A stretch of DNA of 64,000 bases, from positions 1-64,000 of the forward strand of contig LNEB01000007.1 of NCBI GenBank assembly GCA_001464795.1, read 5' to 3'. Each line of letters begins with the position of its first letter. The stretch's first letter is position 1. The translations under genes were made by a program, and so were the position numbers. Positions 15,047 through 25,294 of the stretch are shown in pieces. Origin of the DNA: Bdellovibrionales bacterium Ga0074139 (GTDB taxonomy: Bacteria; Bdellovibrionota; Bdellovibrionia; Bdellovibrionales; Bdellovibrionaceae). The notes under the pieces are model-generated. The model was not told the DNA's origin and searched no databases. It worked only from the letters and a program-made list of their open reading frames with translations.

Positions 15047-17291
15047 TGTTTTTTTCTTATCAGCTTTGTTTCTATCAGGTTGCACCTCAGAAAGAAGCCC
15101 CTACTGGGGACAAGAACTCGCAGAATTTCGCGTGAGCTCTCCGTCAATTCAAGAGTCTCGTGTACTAGGCTTCGACGAGCAAGGATTAGAAAACAAACGA
15201 AACTTTATGTTTCAAGCTTGTTTGTCAGACCTTTCAGGCAGCCCCCTACCTCCTGGGCTTTACTTTGATATTCAATTTGGTTCCGGTGAAAAAGTCACAG
15301 AAAAAACAGATATCAATAGCTGTATTGAGTGGGAACGCGAAGTGGGATACTCCCTTCGTGATTCAGAAAAATACTATTTAATTAAAACTTCATTTATCTC
15401 TAAAAATAAATTAAAGGGAACTTTGACAGTTGATTTATTGATTAACCCCGTCAAAAGCAAAGTGGATGATTTAAGAAATCGTAAGGCCAGTCAAATGCGC
15501 GATGTGGTTTTAACCGAGCCTGGTCAGGACCGACTCAATATTGCTGACCTTTCTGGAACTTCTACTGCCCAGCCCACCCTTGGTTTAAAAAGATCCAATG
15601 TGCACACCCCTTCAACTAATTTGACAGAATTTCAAGTGACAACAACCGGTGTGACAATAGAAAAAAGACGTCTTGATATTTCCCAGCCCTACAGCATCGA
15701 CCAGGATTTGAATCTTTACACCCATAATGACTTTCGAATTTCTGCCAGTCCTCAATTTTTAGTGAAAAGATTTGATAATCAAGTCACTAAACTTTCACCT
15801 GACCGTGGTGATTATACGATCACAGTGGCTTTTTTGTCCGAGCCTGATTTCAAAATCGAAGAGCTATGGAAAAAAATTGAAGCGGCTAAAACCATAGATG
15901 ATGTAAAGCAAGTTCGTGAGCTTTCTAAAAAAGGTGTCGAGTTTAAGCTGAATGTGGACCGCTTAACAAATCTAAGACCTGAAGTGATTCGCCGAGGTTT
16001 AAGCTTTAGTGACAAGCGCATTTTAATGACTCGCTTGATGATGCCCTATATTCATCAAACCGTTCAAACCAAAGCTACGATGACTCCTGACTTTGGTTTA
16101 AATGCAGATATAAACATCCCCCTTAAACAGGATTCATTGTTTAGAAAACGTGCGATGGTGGCTATTACTATTGAGCCTCATTTCAACGATCCTAAAATTC
16201 AAATCAAAACAGATGGTGCTGGATTTATTAACAATATGTTTGCACCTTCAGGGATCACAAGTTTTTTACCACTGCCTATTGAAGCCGATTTGTTGCACCG
16301 TGAATTTGAACAGATTAAAGCTCAGGCAAAAAACATAAAGCCTTTGGATCGTTTCAAAAAGTTGTCAGCAGCTGAAAACACTTACCTTGAAATCGGAAAA
16401 AAAGATCAAGCTATTCAAAAAATGACAGAAAGCTTTTTAAAAAATACGATCACTCGTGCTTCCAAAAGAGAGTATTTAAAACAAGTTTGCAGATCGATGC
16501 TGGCTCAGTCTAAAAAAATTCCCAATAGCGAAACACAAGCCAGCTTTGGAATTGCCAATTGTCAAAATGCGGAATCAGCTTTAAATTTGCAAATTCTTGA
16601 TTTCGTAGAAGATCTTGCAAGCCCTGAAGCGCAATTAATAGCACCCGTAGTCGCACAAAAGCTTTCAATTTCACAAAACTTTTCAAAATCTTCATCGGCT
16701 TCGCAAAGTAACAGTGCAGGTGTTGGCTTTGATATTGGCCTTGGGTTTGGATTACCAGACAGTTTTTCACCACTCTCTGGTGGTTTTAAAGCTTCTGCTG
16801 GATCTTCTTTTACAGTCACAAGATCTAGAACTGGATCTACAAGCGCAAGCCTTTCAAGTGATTTCACATTGAACATCGAACCCAGCCAATTCGAACTTCA
16901 ATTGAACACTAGACGCTGTGTCGTGATAGATGCCAGTTCTCAGTTCACAAACAACGTTAAAAATTACGGGCTCGAGCTTCCTCAAGGAGCTTTACTTTGT
17001 TCAAGTGAAGTCAATAAGCAATCGGTTGCAGAAAAGTTTTATTTCATTTCTCAAAGTTGTTCTGATACAGCCATTGTGGATTGCTCTGACGATCAGGTCA
17101 GCCGCTTTAACATCATCGTTCGCGGTGAAAAGGTTTATAAAAAGTTTCAGGAAATGGTCACCAATAGTGATATTGAAACCACTTTAATAGAACTACCAGA
17201 GGATTTAGTAAGAAAACAGATTTTGAAATGGAGTCCAAATCTGAAAGTGAATTTAACCAACCAAGTTTACCCAGGAGCTATCGCAAGATAG
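15033..17291 (+). CDS. Large lipoprotein with Ser/Gly-rich amphipathic hairpin
   Basis: The 752-residue protein has a lipobox LSGC (Cys17). A long N-terminal part with strand-like repeats is followed by a helical part (about 440-540) and then a striking Ser/Gly-rich stretch at about 555-620. In that stretch small and hydrophobic residues alternate (AGVGFDIGLGFGLP, then SGGFKASAGSSFTVTRS). Such paired amphipathic strands are typical of membrane-inserting hairpins. Cysteines after it (ALLCSSE, SQSCSD, IVDCSDD) may be disulphide-bonded. It is coupled to the upstream barrel gene. Function unknown; pore or secretion role is only a guess. Confidence 0.75.
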   Translation: MKFYSVFFLSALFLSGCTSERSPYWGQELAEFRVSSPSIQESRVLGFDEQGLENKRNFMFQACLSDLSGSPLPPGLYFDIQFGSGEKVTEKTDINSCIEWEREVGYSLRDSEKYYLIKTSFISKNKLKGTLTVDLLINPVKSKVDDLRNRKASQMRDVVLTEPGQDRLNIADLSGTSTAQPTLGLKRSNVHTPSTNLTEFQVTTTGVTIEKRRLDISQPYSIDQDLNLYTHNDFRISASPQFLVKRFDNQVTKLSPDRGDYTITVAFLSEPDFKIEELWKKIEAAKTIDDVKQVRELSKKGVEFKLNVDRLTNLRPEVIRRGLSFSDKRILMTRLMMPYIHQTVQTKATMTPDFGLNADINIPLKQDSLFRKRAMVAITIEPHFNDPKIQIKTDGAGFINNMFAPSGITSFLPLPIEADLLHREFEQIKAQAKNIKPLDRFKKLSAAENTYLEIGKKDQAIQKMTESFLKNTITRASKREYLKQVCRSMLAQSKKIPNSETQASFGIANCQNAESALNLQILDFVEDLASPEAQLIAPVVAQKLSISQNFSKSSSASQSNSAGVGFDIGLGFGLPDSFSPLSGGFKASAGSSFTVTRSRTGSTSASLSSDFTLNIEPSQFELQLNTRRCVVIDASSQFTNNVKNYGLELPQGALLCSSEVNKQSVAEKFYFISQSCSDTAIVDCSDDQVSRFNIIVRGEKVYKKFQEMVTNSDIETTLIELPEDLVRKQILKWSPNLKVNLTNQVYPGAIAR

Positions 17292-17292
17292 C

Positions 17293-17589
17293 TTACTCGT
17301 CGTCCTTGATCATTTGACCTTGAACTGTCACATGAACTTCGTAGTTACCAGAAGTGGTTTCATTTCTTAATTCAGCATAAACGCTTCCCACAGAAGCGTT
17401 CACTTTATAATTACCACTCACTGTCTCCACATACTGAGAAGATCCGGAAACAATCTCGGCCCCTTGGGCTTTTTGAAAGGGCAAAATATCATCTAAAGTG
17501 ACTCCAAATAATGATGAGTCGATAGAACAGGCGCTAAGCATGAGCGACATGACAGAAAGACCTATCAACTGAATCGTCAATTTCATCAT
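17293..17589 (-). CDS. Small lipoprotein with two related strand motifs
   Basis: The 98-residue product has a lipobox LSAC (Cys21). The mature part contains two related segments, VETVSGNYKVNASV and ETTSGNYEVHVTV, which suggest a small beta-rich fold. It is convergent with the large lipoprotein gene, one base from its stop. GGAGCC-like pairing lies before the ATG. No family is recognised. Confidence 0.75.
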   Translation of the reverse strand: MMKLTIQLIGLSVMSLMLSACSIDSSLFGVTLDDILPFQKAQGAEIVSGSSQYVETVSGNYKVNASVGSVYAELRNETTSGNYEVHVTVQGQMIKDDE

Positions 17590-17703
17590 AATTGTGGCTC
17601 CTTACCTATACTTTATCGGAATTTAAGGCTTTTTCTAAAGGTGTCGTATCAAAATGGTACAATTCTTTTGCAAATAGATGTCATTTCGAAATAGCTTTAA
17701 ACT

Positions 17704-18240
17704 ATGAAAAAACAAATTCTATCATTAGCCCTCATCCTGTTGTCCTCCACTGCCATCTCAAATCCAGACAGCTTGACTCCCAAAGAGTTTCAAATTTTGT
17801 GTATCACCGAGTTTCCAACCACTTCTTTTATTGGGTATTCCATCAATGATCAGATCAACATGAGGTTTGTTAACTCGAACGGTATTCAGTTTATGCCGAT
17901 TAGCTCAAGTTTAATCACTATTCATGATTTAAAACTGTTAAGCCAGCGCGCAGAAGTCCTCAAAAACTTAGATAGTGAAACAGAGTTTCAGCTGCAAACA
18001 AAAGACTGTGTAGTGCATGCCGATCAAACATTTTTCTGTGACGGGGGCCATGCTCAATTCAAAGATACTTTAGGAAATACCGTTCAAGTAGATTATTTAG
18101 CCTCTAGGCTTTTGCAGTCAAAATCACAAAATAATACCTACAATCAGGTTCAAGTGACTTTGGGTTTACGAATTAACAAAGAATCTTATTCCATTGATAT
18201 GAACTATGCCCCTTTTGAGTGCGGGATTGATTATAAGTAA
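17704..18240 (+). CDS. Exported protein of unknown function
   Basis: The 178-residue product begins with a signal peptide (MKKQILSLALILLSSTAIS, cleavage near residue 19). Four cysteines, at about residues 31, 100, 108 and 172, could form two disulphides. Short strand-like segments dominate. No ribosome binding site of good quality is visible before the ATG. It is the first in a run of small exported proteins on this strand. Confidence 0.7.
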   Translation: MKKQILSLALILLSSTAISNPDSLTPKEFQILCITEFPTTSFIGYSINDQINMRFVNSNGIQFMPISSSLITIHDLKLLSQRAEVLKNLDSETEFQLQTKDCVVHADQTFFCDGGHAQFKDTLGNTVQVDYLASRLLQSKSQNNTYNQVQVTLGLRINKESYSIDMNYAPFECGIDYK

Positions 18241-18327
18241 GAACCAGAAGTAACACTGGAATTTTTACCTGCACTGATTCAAATCGATATTTATTTGTTA
18301 TAATGCCTCCTTTAACAAGGAGATCCC

Positions 18328-18699
18328 GTGAAACTATCAATCATTGCTATACTTTTACTCGCATCAATTTCTCAGGCTTCAGTTTGTAAATCAGAAAATG
18401 GTACATTGGCGCTTATATTCCGCGATTCTTCACTTCTTACAGTTTGTAATCCCACCGCTGGCAAATCAAGCAAAGAGGTTTGCGCAAATGACCTATTTCT
18501 CATCACTTCAAGTGCAACTACCAACAGCACAACTCTTCAAACTATTTATACTTCACTTGAAAGTAACTCCACTGTTACAACCATCTTTTCAAAACAACTG
18601 ATAACAGTTGAGTTCAGTGCGAATTATTCTGCCAAGAGCTATGAAGGCGGCAACACAATTACGGCCCCAATAGGTAAATTCAAACTTATTTGTGATTAA
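18328..18699 (+). CDS. Small exported protein of unknown function
   Basis: The 123-residue product has a signal peptide ending near SQA (residue 17). The mature protein is about 105 residues, Ser/Thr-rich, with four cysteines that may pair (Cys20, Cys38, Cys50, Cys122). AAGGAGATC lies six bases before the GTG start. It sits between two other exported-protein genes; about 88 bases separate it from the one upstream. No family is recognised. Confidence 0.7.
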   Translation: MKLSIIAILLLASISQASVCKSENGTLALIFRDSSLLTVCNPTAGKSSKEVCANDLFLITSSATTNSTTLQTIYTSLESNSTVTTIFSKQLITVEFSANYSAKSYEGGNTITAPIGKFKLICD

Positions 18700-18764
18700 T
18701 TTATTGCACAGGCTTGCATTGAACATTCAGGTGAGCCATGCAACAGCCAGTCATTACAATTTCG

Positions 18765-18798
18765 AATAATTTGCTTGGCCACACACTTGCAAATTATT
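18765..18798 (+). other. Hairpin just upstream of the peptidase start
   Basis: A perfect 10-bp stem (AATAATTTGC at 18765-18774 with 18789-18798) has a 14-base loop. It ends five bases before the GTG start and occupies the place of a ribosome binding site, which is not otherwise visible. It may control translation. It lacks the T run of a terminator for the gene upstream. Confidence 0.45.
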
Positions 18799-18803
18799 GA
18801 ATT

Positions 18804-19634
18804 GTGAAACTGAGAATAAGTATTTCTAAAACATATGATATTACAGCTCTGAAACTGGTCATTTTGGGGCTGCTATGTCCATTTTTTATACAATTAACCC
18901 AAGCCGCATTTCCATTACGTTGCGATCAAATTTTGCAACCTAGCAGCCAAGCTCTTGAAAAGTTACAACAAGAACAATCACTTAATAAGAGTTTTGCAGT
19001 ACAAGGGGAAATCGATAGACTTCTTAATAAGGGTGGCAGTTGCGGACTCGTTTGCGCGATTAATCTCATCCAAGGCTTAAAAGTCTCTCTTGGTTTTCAT
19101 CCCCAAAAAAACGTACAAGAAATGGCTCAACATCTTATTCAAGAAATTCCATTGGTGGCAAATGGGGGTATGACACTCTCATCACTGCACAGTACGCTGA
19201 ATTTTCTTCTTAAAAGTTATGTCCCTCATTTATCTTTCGATATTCATACAACTCAGTTGAAACTAAAAGAAACAATTGAAAATCCACACACGACGTTTGG
19301 AAAAATCACTTTAAATAAAATACGACCCAAGCCGAATGAGTTTAAAATAGCACTCATTTGGACACCTGCTATTGGTGGTCATTATGTTCTTATTAAGTCA
19401 GTTCAGCAGAATCAAGTGTCCGTCATAGAGCCTAACCATCCAGAGAGGCTTAGCGAATTCACCACCACTTCCTTTATCATTGAGGATCAGAACAATATTG
19501 AAGCCATGGGATGGATTCCTCAGGAAGGTAATATTCTTAAGTTTAGTAATGATATTTATTATGTCGTTCTATCAGTCACATCGGTTAAGATGAGTGCTAA
19601 GCCAATCAGACCTGAATCCGATTTGCATTTTTAG
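18804..19634 (+). CDS. Exported C39-like papain-fold cysteine peptidase
   Basis: The 276-residue product has an N-terminal signal sequence with a hydrophobic core at about 16-34 and cleavage near QAA. Cys80 lies in GGSCGLVCAINL, the nucleophile motif of papain-fold C39-like peptidases. His193 in GGHYVLI and Asn211 in VIEPNHP fill the other catalytic places (the last is usually Asp). It probably acts in the periplasm or outside the cell. The GTG start lacks a ribosome binding site and follows a hairpin. The substrate is unknown; an inactive or crosslinking role is possible. Confidence 0.7.
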   Translation: MKLRISISKTYDITALKLVILGLLCPFFIQLTQAAFPLRCDQILQPSSQALEKLQQEQSLNKSFAVQGEIDRLLNKGGSCGLVCAINLIQGLKVSLGFHPQKNVQEMAQHLIQEIPLVANGGMTLSSLHSTLNFLLKSYVPHLSFDIHTTQLKLKETIENPHTTFGKITLNKIRPKPNEFKIALIWTPAIGGHYVLIKSVQQNQVSVIEPNHPERLSEFTTTSFIIEDQNNIEAMGWIPQEGNILKFSNDIYYVVLSVTSVKMSAKPIRPESDLHF

Positions 19635-19639
19635 ACGAG

Positions 19640-19921
19640 CTACTTCCTTAAAATTAAATGATAACCAAAACGACTTCGAACGGGCTTCGAAGTCATCTCA
19701 CCTGCATTCAATATTACTGCAGCTTCTTCGAAATTTTCGTCAGCAGCACCCAGAGGAATGGGACCCAAGTCCCCACCTCTTGAGGCAGAGCTGCATTTCG
19801 AAAACACGCGGGCCAGCTCTTCGAAATCTTTTCCCTCTTGGATCTTTCTTAAAAGGTCCAAGGCTTCATACTCGTGTTGAACCAAAATGTGACTGACGTG
19901 AAAAGTATTAATTTTCTTCAT
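19640..19921 (-). CDS. Stand-alone parvulin-type peptidyl-prolyl isomerase
   Basis: The 93-residue protein is a single parvulin domain without a signal peptide, so it is probably cytoplasmic. The fold starts with FHVSHILVQHEYEA, continues with the helix AldlLRKIQEGKDFEELA and the motif CSSASRGGDLGPI, and ends with VRSRFGYHLILR, where the active-site His of the family lies. It overlaps the end of uvrC by 14 bases and is the last gene of the repair/synthetase run. Its client protein is unknown. Confidence 0.9.
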   Translation of the reverse strand: MKKINTFHVSHILVQHEYEALDLLRKIQEGKDFEELARVFSKCSSASRGGDLGPIPLGAADENFEEAAVILNAGEMTSKPVRSRFGYHLILRK

Positions 19922-21800
19922 TCAAAGACTCCATAGGTTCATCTTCTTGATTTAAATGCAATAGCACTCGGTCCGCTAGCACCCGGTTGAAGGTTTTCAA
20001 CTGAGCAATTTCCTCTGGTGTGGCTTGCCTGATTCCTTCCACACTGCCAAATGTTTGCAATAGCAGTTTTTTTCGTTTTTCCCCAAGGCCTGTGATGTCA
20101 TCTAAACTGCTTTCTAAACTTTGCCCCTCACGAAGTTTGCGGTGATACTGAATGGCAAATCTGTGAGCTTCATCACGGATGCCCGTTAAAATATGATGGG
20201 CTTCTGAATTGGGTTTAAAGATCACTGGATTACTACGTCCTGGAAGAAAAAATCTTTCCTCTGTGGATTTCACATCAGCCCTTTGAAAATCACTTTCCGT
20301 TCTGGCCTTTGCTAAACCAACCACTGGAATATCGGATCTGCCAATTTCATTCAAAATTTTCACCGCCTGAGCTAGCTGCCCCTTACCACCATCGATCACA
20401 ATCAGCCTGGGATCATCGTATTCTTTGTGGGTGAAACGTCTTTGAATGACTTCATACATACTAGCGAAATCATTTTGCCCTTGAACTGTTTTAATTTTAT
20501 AGCGTCTATAATTATCAGGAGACGGCACACCATCTTCAAACACCACTTGAGACGCCACATTGGCTGTGCCCTGAAAGTTAGAAATATCAAAACACTCGAT
20601 CCTCGATGGCAACTCTGGCAAACCCAATTTATCTTGAATTTCCTGGAGACCTCGTTTTTTTTCTTCGGACTTAGAAACCCATTTTTCGAATTGAGTTTTT
20701 GCATTTTCATGGGCCATGTCCACCAGTGCGTGAGCTTTAGAATTGGTGGCACACCTGACAACGGTGTCACGGCCCGATCGCTCTTTTAGAACCGCTTGCA
20801 TCAGATGAGTCAAATCAGATCCCAAATCAAAGGGCAAAATGATTTCATCAGGAATAATATTTTCATCATAGTACTGATTCAGAAATGAAACCAACCATTC
20901 TCTGGGATCATCAAGGGATTCCAAAGTGTTCAGCTCGGCTAAAAAGTGAGGCCTGGTTCCCAGCACTCGGCCCTGCCTGATGTGCAAAGTTTGAATGACT
21001 GTTCCTCGCTCGTCACCGAAGTAGCTAACCACGTCTTGATCTTCATCGGTCATGTCATTGATGACGGCTTGTTTTTCTAAAATGCTTTTGATGGCCTTGA
21101 TGCTGTCACGAAGCCTGGCTGCCACTTCAAATTTTTCCTGATCAGCGCTAGCAAACATTTTCTCTGTCAGCTGTTTGATGACTTTTTTATTTTGTCCTTT
21201 TAAAAATAGTAATGCGCCCTCGGCCTCAGCACGGTAGTCTTCTTTGCTTATCAAATCCACGCAAGGGGCTGCACATCTTCCAATTTGATGAGTCAAGCAG
21301 GGTCGCTTTCTTGTCTTCATAAAATGATTGGTGCAATCTCTGATTTTAAAAGTTCGGTTTAAAAACCTAATGGTGGTAAAAACCGCTCCTCCCATGGTGT
21401 AGGGACCAAAATAAACAGAGCCATCTTTTTTTACTTTTCTAGATAAATAAAGCCTTGGAAATTCATCCGACCAGGAAAATTGAATATAAGGATAGGCCTT
21501 ATCATCTTTAAGCCTAATATTATATTTGGGCCTGTGTTTTTTAATTAATGAGGCTTCAAGTAAGAAGGCCTCCACTTCAGTTTTTGTTAGAATATATTCA
21601 AAGTGGCTGACATTTTTGACAAGGGCTATGGTTTTACGGTGATCCAATGATTCATGAAAATAAGTTCTGACCCGATTTTTTAAATTTTTTGCTTTACCGA
21701 CATAAATGATTTTGTCGGCTTCACTTTTCATTAAATACACACCACTTTGGGTGGGAAGATTTCTTGCCGATTCGCGAAGATCTTCAATTTTAGGATTCAC
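19908..21800 (-). CDS. uvrC: Excinuclease ABC subunit C
   Basis: UvrC makes the two incisions in nucleotide excision repair after damage loading by UvrB. The 630 residues carry an N-terminal GIY-YIG nuclease ([20 protein letters not shown], about 20-40), a cysteine region ([14 protein letters not shown], about 155-175), the UVR motif that binds UvrB (about 205-240), the RNase H-like second nuclease with [10 protein letters not shown], and C-terminal helix-hairpin-helix motifs ([13 protein letters not shown]). Its start overlaps uvrB by 4 bases, so the two are coupled. Confidence 0.97.
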   Translation of the reverse strand: MNPKIEDLRESARNLPTQSGVYLMKSEADKIIYVGKAKNLKNRVRTYFHESLDHRKTIALVKNVSHFEYILTKTEVEAFLLEASLIKKHRPKYNIRLKDDKAYPYIQFSWSDEFPRLYLSRKVKKDGSVYFGPYTMGGAVFTTIRFLNRTFKIRDCTNHFMKTRKRPCLTHQIGRCAAPCVDLISKEDYRAEAEGALLFLKGQNKKVIKQLTEKMFASADQEKFEVAARLRDSIKAIKSILEKQAVINDMTDEDQDVVSYFGDERGTVIQTLHIRQGRVLGTRPHFLAELNTLESLDDPREWLVSFLNQYYDENIIPDEIILPFDLGSDLTHLMQAVLKERSGRDTVVRCATNSKAHALVDMAHENAKTQFEKWVSKSEEKKRGLQEIQDKLGLPELPSRIECFDISNFQGTANVASQVVFEDGVPSPDNYRRYKIKTVQGQNDFASMYEVIQRRFTHKEYDDPRLIVIDGGKGQLAQAVKILNEIGRSDIPVVGLAKARTESDFQRADVKSTEERFFLPGRSNPVIFKPNSEAHHILTGIRDEAHRFAIQYHRKLREGQSLESSLDDITGLGEKRKKLLLQTFGSVEGIRQATPEEIAQLKTFNRVLADRVLLHLNQEDEPMESLNEEN

Positions 21801-23830
21801 GACGATTTTTCACTCTCAAGAAGTTTTAGCTGCAATATCTGCATGCGCTTCATCTCGTCACGCACTTTGGCAGCTTCTTCAAACTCTAATTCTTGCGAAA
21901 GTTTGCGCATTTTCTTTTGTAACTTTTCGATCTCTTTTTGTAACTGATCTGGCTTCTCTTTTAATTTTTGTAACTTTTCAAATTCTGGAGTGGTTTCGAC
22001 TAATTTACGAGTTCCTAAAGATCCATCAAATAGATCCCCCATTCCTTCCCGGATGCGCTTAATGATCGTCTGCGGAGTGATGCCATGCTGAGTATTATAG
22101 TCCGATTGAATTTTTCTTCTTCTTTCAGTTTCTCCCATGGCTTTTTTCATGGAATCTGTCATCACATCAGCGTACAAAATCACTCGGCCATTGGCGTTTC
22201 TGGCGGCTCGACCGATGGTTTGAATCAAAGATCTTTCAGATCTTAAAAAACCTTCTTTGTCAGCATCCGTAATTCCTACCAGGCTGACCTCTGGGATATC
22301 CAAACCTTCACGAAGTAAGTTGATACCAATTAACACATCAAAAACACCAAGCCTTAGATCCCTTAAGATTTCTATTCTTTCTAATGTGTGAATATCTGAA
22401 TGCAGATACTTCACTTTAATTCCTAAAGATTCATAGTACTCGGCTAAATCTTCAGAACTTCTTTTGGTTAATGTTGTAATCAAAACTCTTTCTTTTTTTG
22501 CAATGCGAATCCGGATTTCATTTAAGAGATCATCGACCTGATGCTTAACAGGTCTGACTTCAACAATGGGATCAATCAATCCCGTGGGTCGAATAATTTG
22601 CTCGACAATGATACCTTCCGATTTTTCTAAATCGTAAGGACCAGGGGTGGCTGAAACATAAACCACTTTGTCCATCATTCTTTCAAACTCTTGAAAATTA
22701 AGGGGGCGATTGTCGAGTGCTGAAGGAAGCCTGAAACCATGTTCCACGAGTGTGGACTTTCTGGCTCTGTCACCACGGTACATACCACCAATTTGTGGAA
22801 TGGTGATGTGCGACTCATCAATAAAAGTAATAAATTCTTTAGGAAAATATTCAAGCAAAGTCGGAGGTGGATCTCCTTCACTACGATTGGTGAAGTGTCT
22901 TGAGTAATTTTCAATCCCAGGACAAAAACCCATTTGATCCATCATCTCGATATCATAATAAGTTCTTTGCTCGATCCTTTGAGACTCAAGTGGCTTCATT
23001 TGCTGATTGAACTGCTGAATTCGCATGCGAAGCTCTTCTTGAATGCTTGCGATCGCACGCTTCACTGTGTCTTCGGGTGTTGCATAATGGGAGCCTGGAT
23101 AAATTCCAACTTGATCAAGATCTTCGATGCGCTCTCCGGTCAGTGGATCCACCCATGAAAGTCTTTCGACAAAGTCACCAAAAAATTCGATGCGAATGGC
23201 CCGCTGCTCTTCATAGGGAGGAAACACTTCTACAATATCCCCGCGAACTCGAATGTTACCTCGGGCAAAATCCACATTGTTTCTTTGGTATTGAATTCTG
23301 ACAAGTTCCCTTAGTAAATGATCCCGCTTCAATGGAGCATTGTTGATGATTTGCACCATCATACCCTCGTAGGCCTCTGGACTTCCTAAACCATAAATAC
23401 AAGACACAGAACTGACTATGATCACATCTTTTCGGTCAAACAGTGACCGGGTGGCCGAGTGGCGCATGCGATCGATTTGCTCATTGATGGCAGAATCCTT
23501 TTCAATAAAGGTATCTGTCGAAGGAATGTAGGCTTCCGGCTGATAATAATCGTAGTAAGAAACAAAATACTCGACTGCATTGTGAGGGAAAAGTTCTTTG
23601 AACTCTTCATACAGTTGAGCCGCTAAGGTTTTATTGGGAGCCATCACTAAGGCTGGCTGACCCAGCCTAGCAATAGTGTGAGCCATGGAAAATGTTTTCC
23701 CAGATCCTGTCACACCCAATAAAGTTTGGTGTTTTATTCCCTGTTTAAAATTAGAAACCATATCATCAATGGCTTTGGGCTGATCGCCTCCAGGTTGAAA
23801 AGGTGAAACAATCTTGAAAGGTTTTTTCAA
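21797..23830 (-). CDS. uvrB: Excinuclease ABC subunit B
   Basis: UvrB is the ATP-driven damage-verification helicase of excision repair. The 677 residues show Walker A GVTGSGKT near 39-46, the beta-hairpin region [12 protein letters not shown] that locks the damaged strand, the DESH Walker B motif, helicase motifs V and VI ([22 protein letters not shown]) and a C-terminal UVR motif ([15 protein letters not shown]) that contacts UvrC. The gene lies three bases after cysS and overlaps uvrC by 4 bases. Confidence 0.97.
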   Translation of the reverse strand: MKKPFKIVSPFQPGGDQPKAIDDMVSNFKQGIKHQTLLGVTGSGKTFSMAHTIARLGQPALVMAPNKTLAAQLYEEFKELFPHNAVEYFVSYYDYYQPEAYIPSTDTFIEKDSAINEQIDRMRHSATRSLFDRKDVIIVSSVSCIYGLGSPEAYEGMMVQIINNAPLKRDHLLRELVRIQYQRNNVDFARGNIRVRGDIVEVFPPYEEQRAIRIEFFGDFVERLSWVDPLTGERIEDLDQVGIYPGSHYATPEDTVKRAIASIQEELRMRIQQFNQQMKPLESQRIEQRTYYDIEMMDQMGFCPGIENYSRHFTNRSEGDPPPTLLEYFPKEFITFIDESHITIPQIGGMYRGDRARKSTLVEHGFRLPSALDNRPLNFQEFERMMDKVVYVSATPGPYDLEKSEGIIVEQIIRPTGLIDPIVEVRPVKHQVDDLLNEIRIRIAKKERVLITTLTKRSSEDLAEYYESLGIKVKYLHSDIHTLERIEILRDLRLGVFDVLIGINLLREGLDIPEVSLVGITDADKEGFLRSERSLIQTIGRAARNANGRVILYADVMTDSMKKAMGETERRRKIQSDYNTQHGITPQTIIKRIREGMGDLFDGSLGTRKLVETTPEFEKLQKLKEKPDQLQKEIEKLQKKMRKLSQELEFEEAAKVRDEMKRMQILQLKLLESEKSS

Positions 23831-23833
23831 AAA

Positions 23834-25294
23834 CTACTTCCCCACTTCCCAAAAACTTCCACCAGGAAAATCCATCACTGAAATTCCTAAATCATCTAAT
23901 TTTTTTCTCAGCTCGTCAGACTTGGCAAAATCTTTACTCAATCTTGCTTCAGTTCTTTGCTGGATGATGGATTCAATATCAGATCGCAAAAGACTTTTTT
24001 TCTTCAAAAGTAAATCATCCATATCAATTAAAAACTGAGTGGCTGGCTTTTGAAACAAACTCATTAAGCTTCCCAAATCTTTTAACCAACTGGAAAAACT
24101 AAGAGCCAATGCTTTAGAATAACCAGTCACTTTCGCACCACGCTTGAGTTTGGAATTTAAAATTCTTACAGTTTCAAAAACCACTGCCCAAACTTCGGGT
24201 GTGTTAAAATCATCATCTAAGGATTCTTGAATTTTTTTAATATTACTTTCAATCATCAAGTCAGTTTTGGCTTTTTGAAAATCTTGTTCGGTGACAAGTA
24301 CTTCTTGAGATAAAAAACTTTCAGCTAACGAAAGACTGGAATAAATGCGCGCTAATGAAGAGGTGGCTCGGTCCAAGGATTCATCAGCAAAATCAATCAC
24401 CGATCGATAATGACTGGACAAAATCAACCACTTGTAAAGCTCGAGCGGATATTTTTCAGAAAACTCCCTAAGCGACACAATATTTCCTAAGGACTTACTC
24501 ATCTTCTGACCACCGAAGTTCAAAAGATTCACATGCATCCAATATTTAACAAAGGCTCTGTCACCGGCTGCTTCACTTTGCGCCAGTTCATTTTCATGGT
24601 GAGGGAAAAGTAAATCAATGGCACCGCCGTGGATATCCACTTGTCCATCAAACAGACTTTCAATCATGGCCGAGCATTCAATATGCCAACCGGGTCTACC
24701 GTCTCCCCATGGTGAGGGCCAAGAGACTTCTTTAGGCTTTGTTTTTTTCCATAACGCAAAATCAGCAGATGCCTTTTTATTATTTTCTGCTTCCACCCGC
24801 GTGCCCGTCATCACATCATCCGTATTTCGGCCACTGAGCTTTCCATACTTTTCAAACTGATCCACTTGAAAATAAACATCCCCGTCCACTGCGTAGGCTT
24901 TCTTTTTTTCAATTAAAAGACTGATCATGGATTCAATACTACCTAAATGTTCGGTGACTTTAGGATTGTGCTCGTGAGGTACTAATTCTAAATTGGAAAA
25001 ATCTTTTTTATATTCTGCAATAAACTTTTCTGAAATTTCAGATGGAGTGCAATTTTCTGCCAAGGCACGATTGATGATTTTATCATCCACATCAGTAAAA
25101 TTCAGAGCGTATTCAACCTGGTAGCCTTTTTTTTCTAAATACTTTCTTACAAGATTAAAAAATACAGGCCCACGAAAATTTCCCACATGCAAAAATCCAT
25201 ACACCGTGGGACCACACACGTACATCTTCACATGACCTTGATGGAAAGGTTGAAAGTCTTCTTTTTGTCTTGTCAGTGAGTTATATATTTTCAC
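23834..25294 (-). CDS. cysS: Cysteinyl-tRNA synthetase
   Basis: This class I enzyme charges tRNA-Cys. The 486-residue length is usual. CGPTVYGFLHVGNFRGP holds the zinc-binding Cys28 and the HIGH-type motif; further zinc ligands lie in HIECSAM and HHENE. KMSKSLGN is intact at about 267-274. The start overlaps gltX by 4 bases. It belongs to the carD-gltX-cysS-uvrB-uvrC-parvulin run. Confidence 0.97.
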   Translation of the reverse strand: MKIYNSLTRQKEDFQPFHQGHVKMYVCGPTVYGFLHVGNFRGPVFFNLVRKYLEKKGYQVEYALNFTDVDDKIINRALAENCTPSEISEKFIAEYKKDFSNLELVPHEHNPKVTEHLGSIESMISLLIEKKKAYAVDGDVYFQVDQFEKYGKLSGRNTDDVMTGTRVEAENNKKASADFALWKKTKPKEVSWPSPWGDGRPGWHIECSAMIESLFDGQVDIHGGAIDLLFPHHENELAQSEAAGDRAFVKYWMHVNLLNFGGQKMSKSLGNIVSLREFSEKYPLELYKWLILSSHYRSVIDFADESLDRATSSLARIYSSLSLAESFLSQEVLVTEQDFQKAKTDLMIESNIKKIQESLDDDFNTPEVWAVVFETVRILNSKLKRGAKVTGYSKALALSFSSWLKDLGSLMSLFQKPATQFLIDMDDLLLKKKSLLRSDIESIIQQRTEARLSKDFAKSDELRKKLDDLGISVMDFPGGSFWEVGK

